Origin: Aurantimonas marianensis
Lineage (GTDB): Bacteria > Pseudomonadota > Alphaproteobacteria > Rhizobiales > Rhizobiaceae
Direction of reading: 5' to 3'
Assembly (NCBI RefSeq): GCF_024195285.1
Contig: NZ_JALHBS010000029.1
Coordinates: 1-62,152, forward strand
Length of the DNA stretch: 62,152 nt
The position numbers and the translations under genes are program-made. Each line of letters opens with the position of its first letter. The stretch's first letter is position 1. A model generated the notes under the pieces. That model saw nothing but the letters and a program-made list of their open reading frames with translations. It made no database searches and was not told the origin of the DNA. Shown here piece after piece: positions 49,450-58,721 of this stretch.

Positions 49450-50500
49450 CGAGCCGCGCGAAACTGCCGGTGAAGCCGGGGCCGAGCGCCGAGACGAGAT
49501 GCTGCCTGGCAAGCCCCGACTCCAGCTTGCGCTTCAGGACGAACAGAGCGGTCGGCGCCGATATGTTGCCGAAGTCGCGCAATGTCTCGCGCTCGATGTT
49601 GAGCGCGCCCTGCGGCAGATCAAACAAATCTTCGAGCGCCTGGGCCACCTTGGTTCCTCCAGGATGAAAGACGAAGCCATCGAGATCATCGATCACTTCG
49701 CCCTGCCGCGCCAGAAAATTCTCGACCGCGGGCCGCATCTTCTCGGTAACGAGGTCTGGGATCGAAGCGGAAAAGATCGCCCCGAAGCCGATCGGGTCGA
49801 CCTGCCAGCCCATGATGTCGAGCGTGTCCGGCCACAGATGCTCGCCGGCGGCGACGATCCGTGGCCCGGCCGTCTCGTCGCAGGTCAGCACCACGCCCGC
49901 CGCGCCGTCGCCGAACAGCGCGGTGGCGACGATGTTGCTTTTCGTCAGTTCGTCGGAGCGAAAGGCCAGCGTGCAGATCTCGACCGCGACGACCAGAACC
50001 TTGGAGCCGGGATCGGCCCGCGCGAGTCGCGCGCCGAGCGACAAACCCGACACACCGCCGGCGCAGCCGAGCCCGAACACCGGCACCCGGCGGATGTCGG
50101 GCCGGAAGCCAAGCACGCCGTGGGCGCGGGCTTCCAGCGACGGCGTGGCGATACCGGTCGACGACACGGTGACGACGGTATCGATATCGCACGCCTTGAG
50201 GCCGGCGGCGGCGATCGTCTTTTCGGCGGTTCCGATGAACAGCGCCGTCGCGCCCTCGAGATACGCCTCGGTCCTTTGCCGCCAATCCTGTCGGGCGTGG
50301 AACCAGTCGAACGGCCGCACCGAATAGCGCATGGTAATGCCGGTGCTCTCGAACACCGGGCGCAGCCGCTCGAAATCGCGAAACCGGCTGCCGAAGGTCT
50401 CGGCGGCGTGGGCGACGACCTCGCTCTGCGGCAGCGGATAGGGCGGCACGGCGGTTGCAAGACCGGCAATGCGCGGCGAATGTTCGACGGGTTGGGCCAA
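49442..50500 (-). CDS. Type III polyketide synthase
   Basis: A chalcone-synthase-fold protein of about 352 residues. The Cys-His-Asn triad is intact: C146 (FGLGCAGGVSG), H279 (FVFHPGGTKV) and N312 (FGNISAPT), numbered from the TTG at 50500. Rhizobial homologues begin shortly before the IAGLATAVPPYPL block, so I use 50500; the frame stays open to a TTG at 50611. Products of this group are alkylpyrones or alkylresorcinols made from fatty acyl starters. It forms a two-gene operon with the ICMT-like gene. Confidence 0.88.
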   Translation of the reverse strand: MAQPVEHSPRIAGLATAVPPYPLPQSEVVAHAAETFGSRFRDFERLRPVFESTGITMRYSVRPFDWFHARQDWRQRTEAYLEGATALFIGTAEKTIAAAGLKACDIDTVVTVSSTGIATPSLEARAHGVLGFRPDIRRVPVFGLGCAGGVSGLSLGARLARADPGSKVLVVAVEICTLAFRSDELTKSNIVATALFGDGAAGVVLTCDETAGPRIVAAGEHLWPDTLDIMGWQVDPIGFGAIFSASIPDLVTEKMRPAVENFLARQGEVIDDLDGFVFHPGGTKVAQALEDLFDLPQGALNIERETLRDFGNISAPTALFVLKRKLESGLARQHLVSALGPGFTGSFARLDA

Positions 50501-50740
50501 TCGGAATCCGATCCGGATCGAGTGTATTTCCCGCAAACGGCGAGCGGCGGTGTTCGTTGCGCAGGCCGCTGACACGAAAACGTCACCGCACGCGACCCGT
50601 TGTGATCGCAAGCGTCTTGACCCTCAGGTTCCCCGACCCTCAAGACTGTTGCCCAAGGCGACCATCTGGAGGGAAGCCAAGCACCGCGCATATCCAAGGG
50701 AGGCTTTGAACTGGCCGTATCATCGCGCTTCAAGCGACCA

Positions 50741-51526
50741 TTGATCTACCGGCAGCGGCTATGGACCCGGGTCACCCACTGGGCCTGGACGCTCTGCCTG
50801 TTCTTCCTGCTGTTGTCGGGCCTGCAGATATTCATGGCCCGACCCGACCTTTATATCGGGCAGGAATCCGGTTTCGCCTACGACAACACCATATTGTCGA
50901 TCGGCGCCTTCATGGACGGCGCCGCGATGAAGGGCCGGACGATCCTGTTCGGCCACGCTTTCGATACCACCGGCTGGCTCGGCGCCGTCTGGGAGGGTGG
51001 CCGTCTGCAGCCGAAGAGCTTTCCGTCCTGGCTGACCATCCCCGGCTACAGGGACCTGGCGACCGGCCGGGTCGTGCATCTGTTCTTCGCCTGGGGCCTT
51101 GCCATCACGCTACTCGTCTGGCTCCTCGCCAGTCTGATCAACCGCCACATCAAGGAGCTGCTTCCGACCGGCGACGACATCCGCCATCTGCCGCGCGAAG
51201 CCGCCGACCACGCGCGGCTGCGCTTTTCCCGCGAAGCCGGCTACAACGCCCTGCAGAAGCTCTCCTACGCGAGCGTGCTGTTCGTCGCCCTGCCGCTGAT
51301 CATCGCGACCGGCCTCACCATGTCGCCGGGTGTGAATGCATGGGCACCGTGGATGCTCGATGTCTTCGGCGGCCGCCAGACCGCGCGCACGATCCATTTC
51401 ATCGTGATGCTGTATCTGGTTCTCTTCTTCGTCGTCCACATCGTCATGGTGGTCCTTGCCGGCCCCATCAACGAGCTGCGCTCGATGATCACCGGCTGGT
51501 ACCGAACCGATCCGGAGTCCGAATGA
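50741..51526 (+). CDS. Cytochrome b/b561-type membrane subunit
   Basis: A 261-residue protein with four main helices and histidines at the expected haem b places: VTHWAWTLCLFF near residue 13, RVVHLFFAWGL near residue 110, and TIHFIVMLYLVLFFVVHIVMV near residue 220. It resembles b-type cytochrome subunits that anchor periplasmic oxidoreductases. The next gene, overlapping by four bases, is that oxidoreductase. The TTG at 50741 has no ribosome site; a strong AAGGGAGG lies near 50697-50704, seven bases before an in-frame CTG at 50711, which may be the real start. Confidence 0.85.
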   Translation: MIYRQRLWTRVTHWAWTLCLFFLLLSGLQIFMARPDLYIGQESGFAYDNTILSIGAFMDGAAMKGRTILFGHAFDTTGWLGAVWEGGRLQPKSFPSWLTIPGYRDLATGRVVHLFFAWGLAITLLVWLLASLINRHIKELLPTGDDIRHLPREAADHARLRFSREAGYNALQKLSYASVLFVALPLIIATGLTMSPGVNAWAPWMLDVFGGRQTARTIHFIVMLYLVLFFVVHIVMVVLAGPINELRSMITGWYRTDPESE

Positions 51527-52308
51527 TGACCCGCTCTGAGCTCACCCGCCGGCGCTTTCTGACCGGTGCGACCGTCGCCTCGACCGTTCCCCTCGCCGGC
51601 TGCTTCGACTTTCTCGGTGTCCGCGACAATGAGATCCGCGACGTCCTCGAAACCGCGAACTCCCTCACCTACCGGGTGCAGCGCTTCCTGCTCGGCTCAA
51701 ACACCCTCGCCCGCGAGTTTTCCGAAAGCGAAATCCGCCAGCCGATGCGGCCGAACGGCTCGACCAACCCGCGCAACCCGGCCTATCGCGCCCTCGCGGA
51801 AGCGGAGTTTGCCAGCTATCGCCTGCCCGTGGACGGCCTCGTCGAGAAGCCGCTCAGCCTCTCGCTCGACGAACTCCGCGCCATGCCGGCCCGCACCCAG
51901 ATCACCCGGCACGACTGCGTCGAGGGCTGGAGCTGCATCGCCAAATGGACCGGCACGCCGCTGGCCGCGGTGCTCGATCAGGCCGGCGTCCAGCCGCAGG
52001 CGCGCTTCGTCGTCTTCGAATGCTTCGATTCGATGGGCAGCGGCTTCCTGCGCCCGATCGAATATTACGAATCGATCGACATGCTGGACGCCAGGCATCC
52101 GCAGACGATCCTCGCCTATGGCATGAACGACAAGACCCTGCCGATCGCCAACGGCGCGCCGCTGCGGGTGCGCGTCGAGCGGCAGCTCGGCTACAAGATG
52201 GCGAAATACATCCGCGCCATCCGCGTCACAGATACGCTCGACGGCTTCGGCCGGGGCGGCGGTGGCTATTGGGAGGACAATGGCTACGAGTGGTTCGCCG
52301 GGATTTGA
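51523..52308 (+). CDS. Tat-exported molybdopterin oxidoreductase, sulfite-oxidase fold
   Basis: A 261-residue protein. The N-terminus has a twin-arginine motif (TRRRFLTG) and a lipobox (PLAGC, C27), so it is probably a Tat-exported lipoprotein. The SUOX core is near residues 95-235, with the Mo-ligand cysteine C132 in RHDCVEGWSC and GYKMAKYIRAIRVT near the end. It would transfer electrons to or from the membrane cytochrome b encoded upstream. The substrate is unknown; methionine sulfoxide (MsrP) and sulfite are relatives. Its start overlaps the cytochrome stop. Confidence 0.88.
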   Translation: MMTRSELTRRRFLTGATVASTVPLAGCFDFLGVRDNEIRDVLETANSLTYRVQRFLLGSNTLAREFSESEIRQPMRPNGSTNPRNPAYRALAEAEFASYRLPVDGLVEKPLSLSLDELRAMPARTQITRHDCVEGWSCIAKWTGTPLAAVLDQAGVQPQARFVVFECFDSMGSGFLRPIEYYESIDMLDARHPQTILAYGMNDKTLPIANGAPLRVRVERQLGYKMAKYIRAIRVTDTLDGFGRGGGGYWEDNGYEWFAGI

Positions 52309-52333
52309 GAGCACTCCGGTCGACGGCCTTTCC

Positions 52334-53866
52334 TCACAACGGAATGTTGTCGTGCTTCTTCCAGGGGTTGTCGAGGTCCTTGTTGCGCAGCATGGCCAGC
52401 GCACGGGAGACCCGGCGGCGGGTCGAATGCGGCATGATCACCTCGTCGACATAGCCGCGCTCGGCCGCGACGAAGGGCGACAGGAACCGCTTTTCATAGG
52501 CGGCGGCGTGGGCGGCGATTTTGTCCGGATCGGCCGCATCCTTGCGATGGATGATCTCGGCCGCGCCCTTGGCCCCCATCACCGCGATCTGCGCCGTCGG
52601 CCAGGCATAGTTGATGTCGCCGCGAAGGTGCTTCGACGCCATCACGTCATAGGCGCCGCCGAACGCCTTGCGGGTGATGACCGTGACCTTCGGCACCGTC
52701 GCCTCGGCATAGGCGAACAGAAGCTTGGCGCCGTGCTTGATCAGGCCACCATATTCCTGCGCGGTGCCCGGCAGGAAGCCCGGCACGTCGACGAAGGTGA
52801 CGACGGGAATCGAGAAGCAGTCGCAAAAGCGCACGAAGCGCGCGGCCTTGCGGCTGGCGTCCGCGTCGAGAACGCCGGCCAGCACCATCGGCTGGTTGGC
52901 GACGATGCCGACCGTGCGGCCCTCGATCCGCCCGAAGCCGGTGACGATGTTGCGTGCAAAGGCCTCCTGGATCTCGAAGAAATCGCCCTCGTCGACGGTC
53001 TTCCGGATCAACTCCTTCATGTCGTAGGGCTTGTTGGCGTTGTCGGGGATCAGCGTGTCGAGCGAGCGATCCTGCTCCAACACCGACTGCGTATAATCGA
53101 GTTCGGGCACCGGCGAGGTGTTCGACGCCGGCAGGAAGTCGATCAGTCGGCGCATCTGCAACAGGGCGTCGACATCGTTGTCATAGGCGCCGTCGGCGAT
53201 CGAGGATTTGACGGTGTGGACCGAGGCGCCGCCGAGTTCCTCGGCGGTCACGGTCTCGTTGGTCACGGTTTTCACCACGTCCGGCCCGGTGACGAACATG
53301 TAGGACGTGTCGCGCACCATGAAGATGAAGTCGGTCATTGCCGGCGAATAGACGTCGCCGCCGGCGCAGGGCCCCATGATGACGGAAATCTGCGGGATGA
53401 CGCCCGAGGCCATGACGTTGCGCTGGAATATCTCGGCATAGCCACCGAGCGCCGCGACGCCTTCCTGGATGCGCGCGCCGCCGGCGTCGTAGAAGCCGAT
53501 GATCGGCGCGCGGTTGCGCAGCGCCAGATCCTGGACCTTCTGGACCTTTTCCGCGTGCGCCTCCGACAGTGAGCCGCCGAAGACGGTAAAATCCTTGGCG
53601 AAGACGAAGACGGTGCGGCCGTTGACGGTGCCCCAGCCGGTGACGACGCCGTCGCCGGGGATCGTCTGCTCGGCCATGCCGAAATCCGTCGCCCGGTGCT
53701 GGACGAACATGTCGAATTCCTCGAACGAACCCTCGTCGAGAAACACCGTGAGACGCTCACGGGCGGTCAGCTTGCCCTTTTCGTGCTGGGCATCGATGCG
53801 CCGTTGGCCGCCGCCTTGCCTCGCCCGTTCGCGCCGGACTTCCAGTTCGGCCAGCATCTCGTGCAT
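52334..53866 (-). CDS. pccB: Propionyl-CoA carboxylase beta subunit
   Basis: A 510-residue carboxyltransferase. The two crotonase-like halves show the oxyanion glycines in [21 protein letters not shown] and [38 protein letters not shown] is the usual N-terminus. It moves the carboxyl group from biotin on PccA to propionyl-CoA. The enzyme needs pccA, which is 5.5 kb away on the same strand rather than next to it as in many rhizobia. Confidence 0.95.
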   Translation of the reverse strand: MHEMLAELEVRRERARQGGGQRRIDAQHEKGKLTARERLTVFLDEGSFEEFDMFVQHRATDFGMAEQTIPGDGVVTGWGTVNGRTVFVFAKDFTVFGGSLSEAHAEKVQKVQDLALRNRAPIIGFYDAGGARIQEGVAALGGYAEIFQRNVMASGVIPQISVIMGPCAGGDVYSPAMTDFIFMVRDTSYMFVTGPDVVKTVTNETVTAEELGGASVHTVKSSIADGAYDNDVDALLQMRRLIDFLPASNTSPVPELDYTQSVLEQDRSLDTLIPDNANKPYDMKELIRKTVDEGDFFEIQEAFARNIVTGFGRIEGRTVGIVANQPMVLAGVLDADASRKAARFVRFCDCFSIPVVTFVDVPGFLPGTAQEYGGLIKHGAKLLFAYAEATVPKVTVITRKAFGGAYDVMASKHLRGDINYAWPTAQIAVMGAKGAAEIIHRKDAADPDKIAAHAAAYEKRFLSPFVAAERGYVDEVIMPHSTRRRVSRALAMLRNKDLDNPWKKHDNIPL

Positions 53867-54018
53867 CGTTTCGTCCCCCCCTGCGCGCTCGGCCTGCGTA
53901 TCGGCCGACGCGCCTGCTTCATGGCATCGTCATACCGGGATAAATGCATCGAACGGCATCGGCAATCGGCGGTAAGTCGAATAGGCCAGGCTTTGCGCGA
54001 GCGACACGCCCTTTTGCG

Positions 54019-54741
54019 CTATGGGCGCCCGAGGAAAACCGCCGCCACGCGCATCTCCTCCCAGCGCTGGCCGCGCCGGGCCGCGGCGTCTTCGTCGGCG
54101 CCCCATTGTTCGATGTTCCAGTCCTCGTCGAGATGCCCCAGCGACCAGGCTTCCTCGGCCGAAAGCCGCCCTTCGGCAACGGCGAGCGCAAGCAGCGCCG
54201 AGCCGGTGAGCGTCGTCGCCTGATGCATCGCGGCGATGCGGAATGGATCGTTGATCTTGGCCAACCGCGAACGAAACCCCTCCAGCGAGGCCGGCGGCTG
54301 GGCGACATGCATGACGCCCTCGGCGAGCACGAAGCGTCCGCCGAAGCTGTCCTTCGCCCAATCGAGAATCGGGTCCCAGCGCTCGCGCTGGCGCTGTGCG
54401 AGCCGTTCCGGCGAGCCGGCCCGGTAGAACAGGAGATCGGTCTCCACATAGCGGCCGATATCGTCGCGCACCGGAACCGGATCGTCGGCGATCGCCTCGA
54501 TGACCGTGTTGACCAGCCGCGTCATCGGCATCCTCGCCGGATCGATCCGCTCGCGCTGGGCCTCCCATTCGGCAGCGAGTGTCTCGGCGGCTTCGCGCAG
54601 CGGCACGGCCAGCGGACGCCGTCCCGGCGTCTTTACCGGCCGGCCGTCCAAAAGAATGGAGAATCCACCGGCGGCCTCGGCCAGCGTGACAGTCTGGTAG
54701 AATCGTTTGGGCAGTTCGGATCGATTCGTTCCGGCGGTCAT
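54019..54741 (-). CDS. ATP12 family chaperone
   Basis: A 240-residue protein. The ATP12 features are FSILLDGRPVKTPGRRPLAVP near residue 28, an AAEWEAQ block, MPMTRLVNTVIE near residue 71 and the C-terminal HLDEDWNIEQWGADEDA. It assists assembly of the F1 ATP synthase alpha subunit in mitochondria, and the same is expected in alphaproteobacteria. AGGAGA precedes the ATG at 54741. It lies in a run with the HAD and rluC genes. Confidence 0.92.
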   Translation of the reverse strand: MTAGTNRSELPKRFYQTVTLAEAAGGFSILLDGRPVKTPGRRPLAVPLREAAETLAAEWEAQRERIDPARMPMTRLVNTVIEAIADDPVPVRDDIGRYVETDLLFYRAGSPERLAQRQRERWDPILDWAKDSFGGRFVLAEGVMHVAQPPASLEGFRSRLAKINDPFRIAAMHQATTLTGSALLALAVAEGRLSAEEAWSLGHLDEDWNIEQWGADEDAAARRGQRWEEMRVAAVFLGRP

Positions 54742-54781
54742 CGGGTGTCTCCTGTCGTCATGGCGAGAGCCGAACGCGGCA

Positions 54782-55489
54782 TCAGTCAGCCGCCACCCAT
54801 TGGCCGCGTTGCGATGGGACCGGGTCGCCAGGCAGCCAGGCGTCGATGAGTGCCTCGAGTTCTTCGACCGTCTCGGCCACTGCGTAAGCGCCGGAGGCGA
54901 GCAGCGGGGCAGCTTCGTGGGTGCCCCAGGCAACGCCCAGCGCCGACGCCCCGGCCGTCTTCGCCATCTCGATGTCGAAGACGGAATCGCCGACGACGAG
55001 TGCCTGGCTAGGATCCAGCCCGAATTCTAAACAGCACTCCTCGACCATGGCCGGATGCGGTTTCGAGGGACAATCGTCGGCGGTCCGTACGGCATGGAAC
55101 GTCGTTTCCATGCCATGCGCCTCGCAGATCGCGGCGACACCGCGGCGCGATTTGCCGGTGACCATGGCCAGCAGTACGTCGTCGCGCGCTGCGAGCCGGT
55201 CGACCAGCGCCTTCATGCCCGGAAACAGTGTCTCGCGAAACGCCGCATCCGCCCGCGATTCGCGAAACGTCCGACGGTAGCCCTCGACCATCGCGGCAAG
55301 CAATGGCGGCTCGGCGGCGGGATGCAAACGGCCGATCGCGACGTCCAGCGACAGGCCGATGATGCCGCGCGTTTCCGCGTCCGCCGGCTCGGGCAAGCCG
55401 TGTTCGGCAAAGACCCGCCGCATGATGTCGCAGATCAGGCCGCAGCTATCGGCGATGGTGCCGTCGCAATCGAACAGAACCGCCCGCAT
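54782..55489 (-). CDS. HAD phosphatase, phosphoglycolate-phosphatase-like
   Basis: A 235-residue HAD hydrolase. Motif I is VLFDCDGTIADS, motif II is LLAMVTGKSRRG, the lysine is in CPSKPHP, and motif IV is ALVVGDSVFDIEMAKTAG. The helical cap in between is C1 type. The substrate may be phosphoglycolate or a nucleoside monophosphate. Its ATG overlaps the last base of the rluC-like stop. Confidence 0.88.
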   Translation of the reverse strand: MRAVLFDCDGTIADSCGLICDIMRRVFAEHGLPEPADAETRGIIGLSLDVAIGRLHPAAEPPLLAAMVEGYRRTFRESRADAAFRETLFPGMKALVDRLAARDDVLLAMVTGKSRRGVAAICEAHGMETTFHAVRTADDCPSKPHPAMVEECCLEFGLDPSQALVVGDSVFDIEMAKTAGASALGVAWGTHEAAPLLASGAYAVAETVEELEALIDAWLPGDPVPSQRGQWVAAD

Positions 55490-56475
55490 CAGTCGTCCAA
55501 CGCGCCTTCGTCGAAGCCGAAGAGATTGAAGGTCTGCACCATATGCGGCGGCAGCGGCGCGATCTGATCGACGAAGCCACCGTCCGGATGCGGAATGACG
55601 ATGCGGCGCGCATGCAGATGCAGCCGCTTCTGCACGCCGCCGGGAAACTCCCAATTGGTGTCGTGCTCGAAATACTTCGGATCGCCGAGGATCGGATGCC
55701 CGATATGGAGAGCGTGGACGCGCAGCTGATGGGTCCGCCCCGTATAGGGCTCGAATTCGACCCAGGCGAAGTTCTGGGCGAGGTTCTCCAGCACACGGTA
55801 ATGAGTCAGCGCGTGATCGGCCCCCTCCTCGCCGTGCTTGGCGACGCGCATGCGATCGCCGTCCTCGGTCTGCTCCTTGACGAGAAACGTCGAGATGCGC
55901 CCGTCCCGTGGCGTGGGGACACCTTTGACGACCGCCCAATAGGTCTTCTTGGTATCGCGCTCGCGAAAAGCCTTGGTCAGCGCCGTCGCGGCGCCGCGCG
56001 TGCGGGCGACGACCAGGACGCCGGACGTGTCGCGGTCGAGCCGGTGGACGAGCCGCGGCTTCTCCCCCTTGCGACTGCGCCAGGCCTCCAGCATCTTGTC
56101 GACATGCCGCGACACGCCCGATCCGCCCTGGACGGCAAGGCCGGCCGGCTTGTTGAAGACATAGACCTTGGCGTCCTCGTAGATCAGCATCTGCGCCAGC
56201 ACGTCTCCGTCGTGCTGGTCGCGGATGGTGTTGCGGGTCAGCGGCCCGACCTTGCCGCGCGCCGCATCGGTCTCCATCGGCGGCACGCGGACCATCTGAC
56301 CGGCGAGGACCCGCGTGTCCGACTTGGCGCGGCCCCCATCGATCCGCACCTGGCCCGAGCGCAATAACTTCTGCAGATGGACGAAACCGAGGCCCGGATA
56401 ATGCAGCTTGAACCAACGGTCGAGGCGCAAGCCGGCCTCGTCCTCCTCGATCCGTCGCTGTTCGACAGACGCCAT
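55489..56475 (-). CDS. rluC: RluC/RluD-type pseudouridine synthase
   Basis: A 328-residue RluA-family enzyme. An S4 RNA-binding domain comes first (LRLDRWFKLHYPGLGFVHLQKLLRSGQV), then the catalytic domain with the active-site aspartate in RLVHRLDRDTSGVLVVA near residue 142 and YTGRTHQLRVHALHIGHPILGD. It modifies 23S rRNA uridines; RluC is the usual annotation, and the exact site cannot be read off. AAAGGAA supports the ATG at 56475; an ATG at 56511 would add 12 residues and touches the crcB stop. Confidence 0.92.
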   Translation of the reverse strand: MASVEQRRIEEDEAGLRLDRWFKLHYPGLGFVHLQKLLRSGQVRIDGGRAKSDTRVLAGQMVRVPPMETDAARGKVGPLTRNTIRDQHDGDVLAQMLIYEDAKVYVFNKPAGLAVQGGSGVSRHVDKMLEAWRSRKGEKPRLVHRLDRDTSGVLVVARTRGAATALTKAFRERDTKKTYWAVVKGVPTPRDGRISTFLVKEQTEDGDRMRVAKHGEEGADHALTHYRVLENLAQNFAWVEFEPYTGRTHQLRVHALHIGHPILGDPKYFEHDTNWEFPGGVQKRLHLHARRIVIPHPDGGFVDQIAPLPPHMVQTFNLFGFDEGALDD

Positions 56476-56510
56476 CGTCTTTTCCTTTGCTTGGCTTGCC
56501 TCAGTCGCCA

Positions 56511-56888
56511 TCAGACCAGCCCCCGTGCCGCCGCGAGGCCGGCAAACAGCGCCGCGATTCCAGCGACGACGGAGCCGATCACATAAAACGCCGCCAATCC
56601 GAGCGCCCCGCGCTCATAGAGCGCCACGGCATCGAGCGAGAAGGACGAGAAGGTGGTGAACCCGCCCAGCAGCCCGACGGCGAGGAACAGCCGCAATTCG
56701 TTCGACGCACCGAAGCGGCGCGCGACGATCTCCATCACGATACCCATCAGGAATGATCCGGAGACGTTCACGAAGGCCGTACCGAACGGAAAGTTCGAAC
56801 CGAGAAGACGAAGCGCGGCAAGATTCGACAAGTGTCGAAGGCTCGCACCGATCGCGCCGCCCGCGGCAACGAGGATGAGGTGATACAT
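56511..56888 (-). CDS. crcB: Fluoride ion channel CrcB (Fluc)
   Basis: A 125-residue four-helix membrane protein. The Fluc motifs are GGAIGASLRHLSN at the N-terminus, FGTAFVNVSGSFLMG near residue 35, and GGFTTFSSFSLD near residue 75. It exports fluoride as a dual-topology dimer. I saw no obvious fluoride riboswitch in the short gap before it. Confidence 0.94.
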   Translation of the reverse strand: MYHLILVAAGGAIGASLRHLSNLAALRLLGSNFPFGTAFVNVSGSFLMGIVMEIVARRFGASNELRLFLAVGLLGGFTTFSSFSLDAVALYERGALGLAAFYVIGSVVAGIAALFAGLAAARGLV

Positions 56889-56931
56889 GCCGCCTCTATA
56901 GCCGCCCCGTCGAAGGGAGGCTAGCCGCGCG

Positions 56932-56967
56932 GCGGCGGCGCCGAGCCTAGATTGCCGGCGCCGCCGC
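56932..56967 (-). terminator. GC-rich stem-loop between the BCCT gene and crcB
   Basis: GCGGCGGCGCCG (56932-56943) and its reverse complement (56956-56967) flank a 12-base loop. It lies 18 bases after the BCCT transporter stop on the minus strand. No T run follows, so it may only slow or attenuate transcription. Confidence 0.4.
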
Positions 56968-56984
56968 GAACTGTAAGGGAACCG

Positions 56985-58562
56985 CTACTCCGCGGCCTCT
57001 GCCTCGGTCTTCGCCTGTTCGAGGAACGGCTGACGCCGTTCAGCATGGAGTCCGCGCATGGTTGACCAGCACAGCGCCAGGAGCAGGAACGCGAACGGAA
57101 AGCCCGTCGCGATCGCCGCGCCCTGAAGCGCCGCGAGCCCGCCGCCCACCAGCAGCGCGATCGCCACCAGGCCTTCGAACGTCGCCCAGAAGACGCGCTG
57201 CGGCATCGGCGCATCGATCTTGCCGCCAGCCGTGATCGTATCGATGACCAGCGAGCCGGAGTCGGACGAGGTGACGAAGAACACGATCACCAGAACGATA
57301 CCGATGAAGGAGGTGATCGCCGTCAGCGGCAGCTGGCCGAGCATGACGAAGAGCTTCACTTCGAGAGCCGCGTCGACGATGCCGGCGAAGCCGTCGATCG
57401 TTTCGGTGAGGGCCGTTCCGCCGAACACGGTCATCCAGATGATCGAAACGACGGTCGGGATGATCAGGACGCAAGTGAGAAATTCACGCACGGTCCGGCC
57501 ACGCGAGACCCGCGCGATGAACATGCCGACGAAGGGCGACCAGCTCATCCACCAGGCCCAGTAGAAGCTCGTCCAGCCCTGCCTGAAGTTGTCGTCGGCG
57601 CGGCCGAACGGATTGGAGAGCGGGACGACCTCGCGCAGATAGGCAAACGAATTGCCGAAGAAGCCACGGACGATATCCATGGTCGGTCCGACCAGGAAGA
57701 TGAAACCCAGCAAGAGCAGCGCGAGGCCCATATTGATCTCGGACAACCGTTTCACGCCAGCATCGAGCCCAGCGACCACAGACACCAGCGCGACACCGGT
57801 AATAACAATGATCAGGATGATCTTGCTCAGCGTCGTGGCCGGCACGCCGAAGCCAAGCGAGGTCGCAAGGCCGAACAGGGTCGCGAAGACGGCCAGCGTA
57901 TCGATGAGATGGCCCGGCCAGCCCCAGACGCGCTCGCCAAGAACGGGGTAGAAGGCCGAGCGCATGGTGAGCGGCAGACCCCAATTATAGCTGAAGAAAG
58001 CCAGCGCCAGGGCGACGACGGCGTAGATTGCCCAAGGGTGGAGCCCCCAGTGATAGATCGTCGCGGCCATGCCGAGGCGGCGGGCGGCCTCAGTATCGCC
58101 GGCGGCGCCACCAAGGGGCGCCCAGGAATCGCCATCGAGCGAGGTGGAGAAATGCGAGATCGGTTCCGAGACCCCGTAGAACATCAGGCCGATGCCCATA
58201 CCCGCCGCGAACAGCATCGCGAACCAGCCGAAATAGCCATATTCCGGTTTGGCGTCCTTGCCGCCCAGCCGGATCGAGCCGTAGGGCGACACGATGAGGA
58301 ACAGGCAGAACAGCACGAAGATGTTGCCCGCGATGAGGAAGACCCAGTCGAAATTCGCGGTCAGAGCGGGACGCAGCCAGCCGAAGAAATCGTCGGCCAA
58401 CGTCGGGAACAGCAGCGTGAAAGCGACGAAGGCGATGATCAGGCCGGCGGAAACCGGAAACACCGGATTGTGAATATCGAGGCCGTATTTCCGCAGATTG
58501 TCCTGCCCGACCTCATAGTCGGTGACGGAATGTTCGGCCAGTTGGCCAGGTTCGAGCGACAT
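56985..58562 (-). CDS. BCCT-family transporter
   Basis: A 525-residue membrane protein with 12 hydrophobic helices. The BCCT signature is visible: GMGIGLMFYGVSEPI, then WGLHPWAIYAVVALALAFFSYN, and the tryptophan-rich FYWAWWMSWSPFVGMFIARVSRGRT. These carriers import betaine, choline or carnitine as osmoprotectants, using Na+ or H+. The specific substrate is not clear. It sits between the rarA and crcB genes. Confidence 0.93.
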   Translation of the reverse strand: MSLEPGQLAEHSVTDYEVGQDNLRKYGLDIHNPVFPVSAGLIIAFVAFTLLFPTLADDFFGWLRPALTANFDWVFLIAGNIFVLFCLFLIVSPYGSIRLGGKDAKPEYGYFGWFAMLFAAGMGIGLMFYGVSEPISHFSTSLDGDSWAPLGGAAGDTEAARRLGMAATIYHWGLHPWAIYAVVALALAFFSYNWGLPLTMRSAFYPVLGERVWGWPGHLIDTLAVFATLFGLATSLGFGVPATTLSKIILIIVITGVALVSVVAGLDAGVKRLSEINMGLALLLLGFIFLVGPTMDIVRGFFGNSFAYLREVVPLSNPFGRADDNFRQGWTSFYWAWWMSWSPFVGMFIARVSRGRTVREFLTCVLIIPTVVSIIWMTVFGGTALTETIDGFAGIVDAALEVKLFVMLGQLPLTAITSFIGIVLVIVFFVTSSDSGSLVIDTITAGGKIDAPMPQRVFWATFEGLVAIALLVGGGLAALQGAAIATGFPFAFLLLALCWSTMRGLHAERRQPFLEQAKTEAEAAE

Positions 58563-58721
58563 CGAAACCTCACTTTCAAATCGGTACTGGAATTGGATCG
58601 TAAAGAAAAAGCAGCAGTCCCTACGAATGCGGACTCGGCATCAGTCTGCCACAAAACGTGGTCTCTGGGCACCCGGCACGGCCATGATTTGGGCGAAATC
58701 CCACAGAATTCGGCGAAAGCG

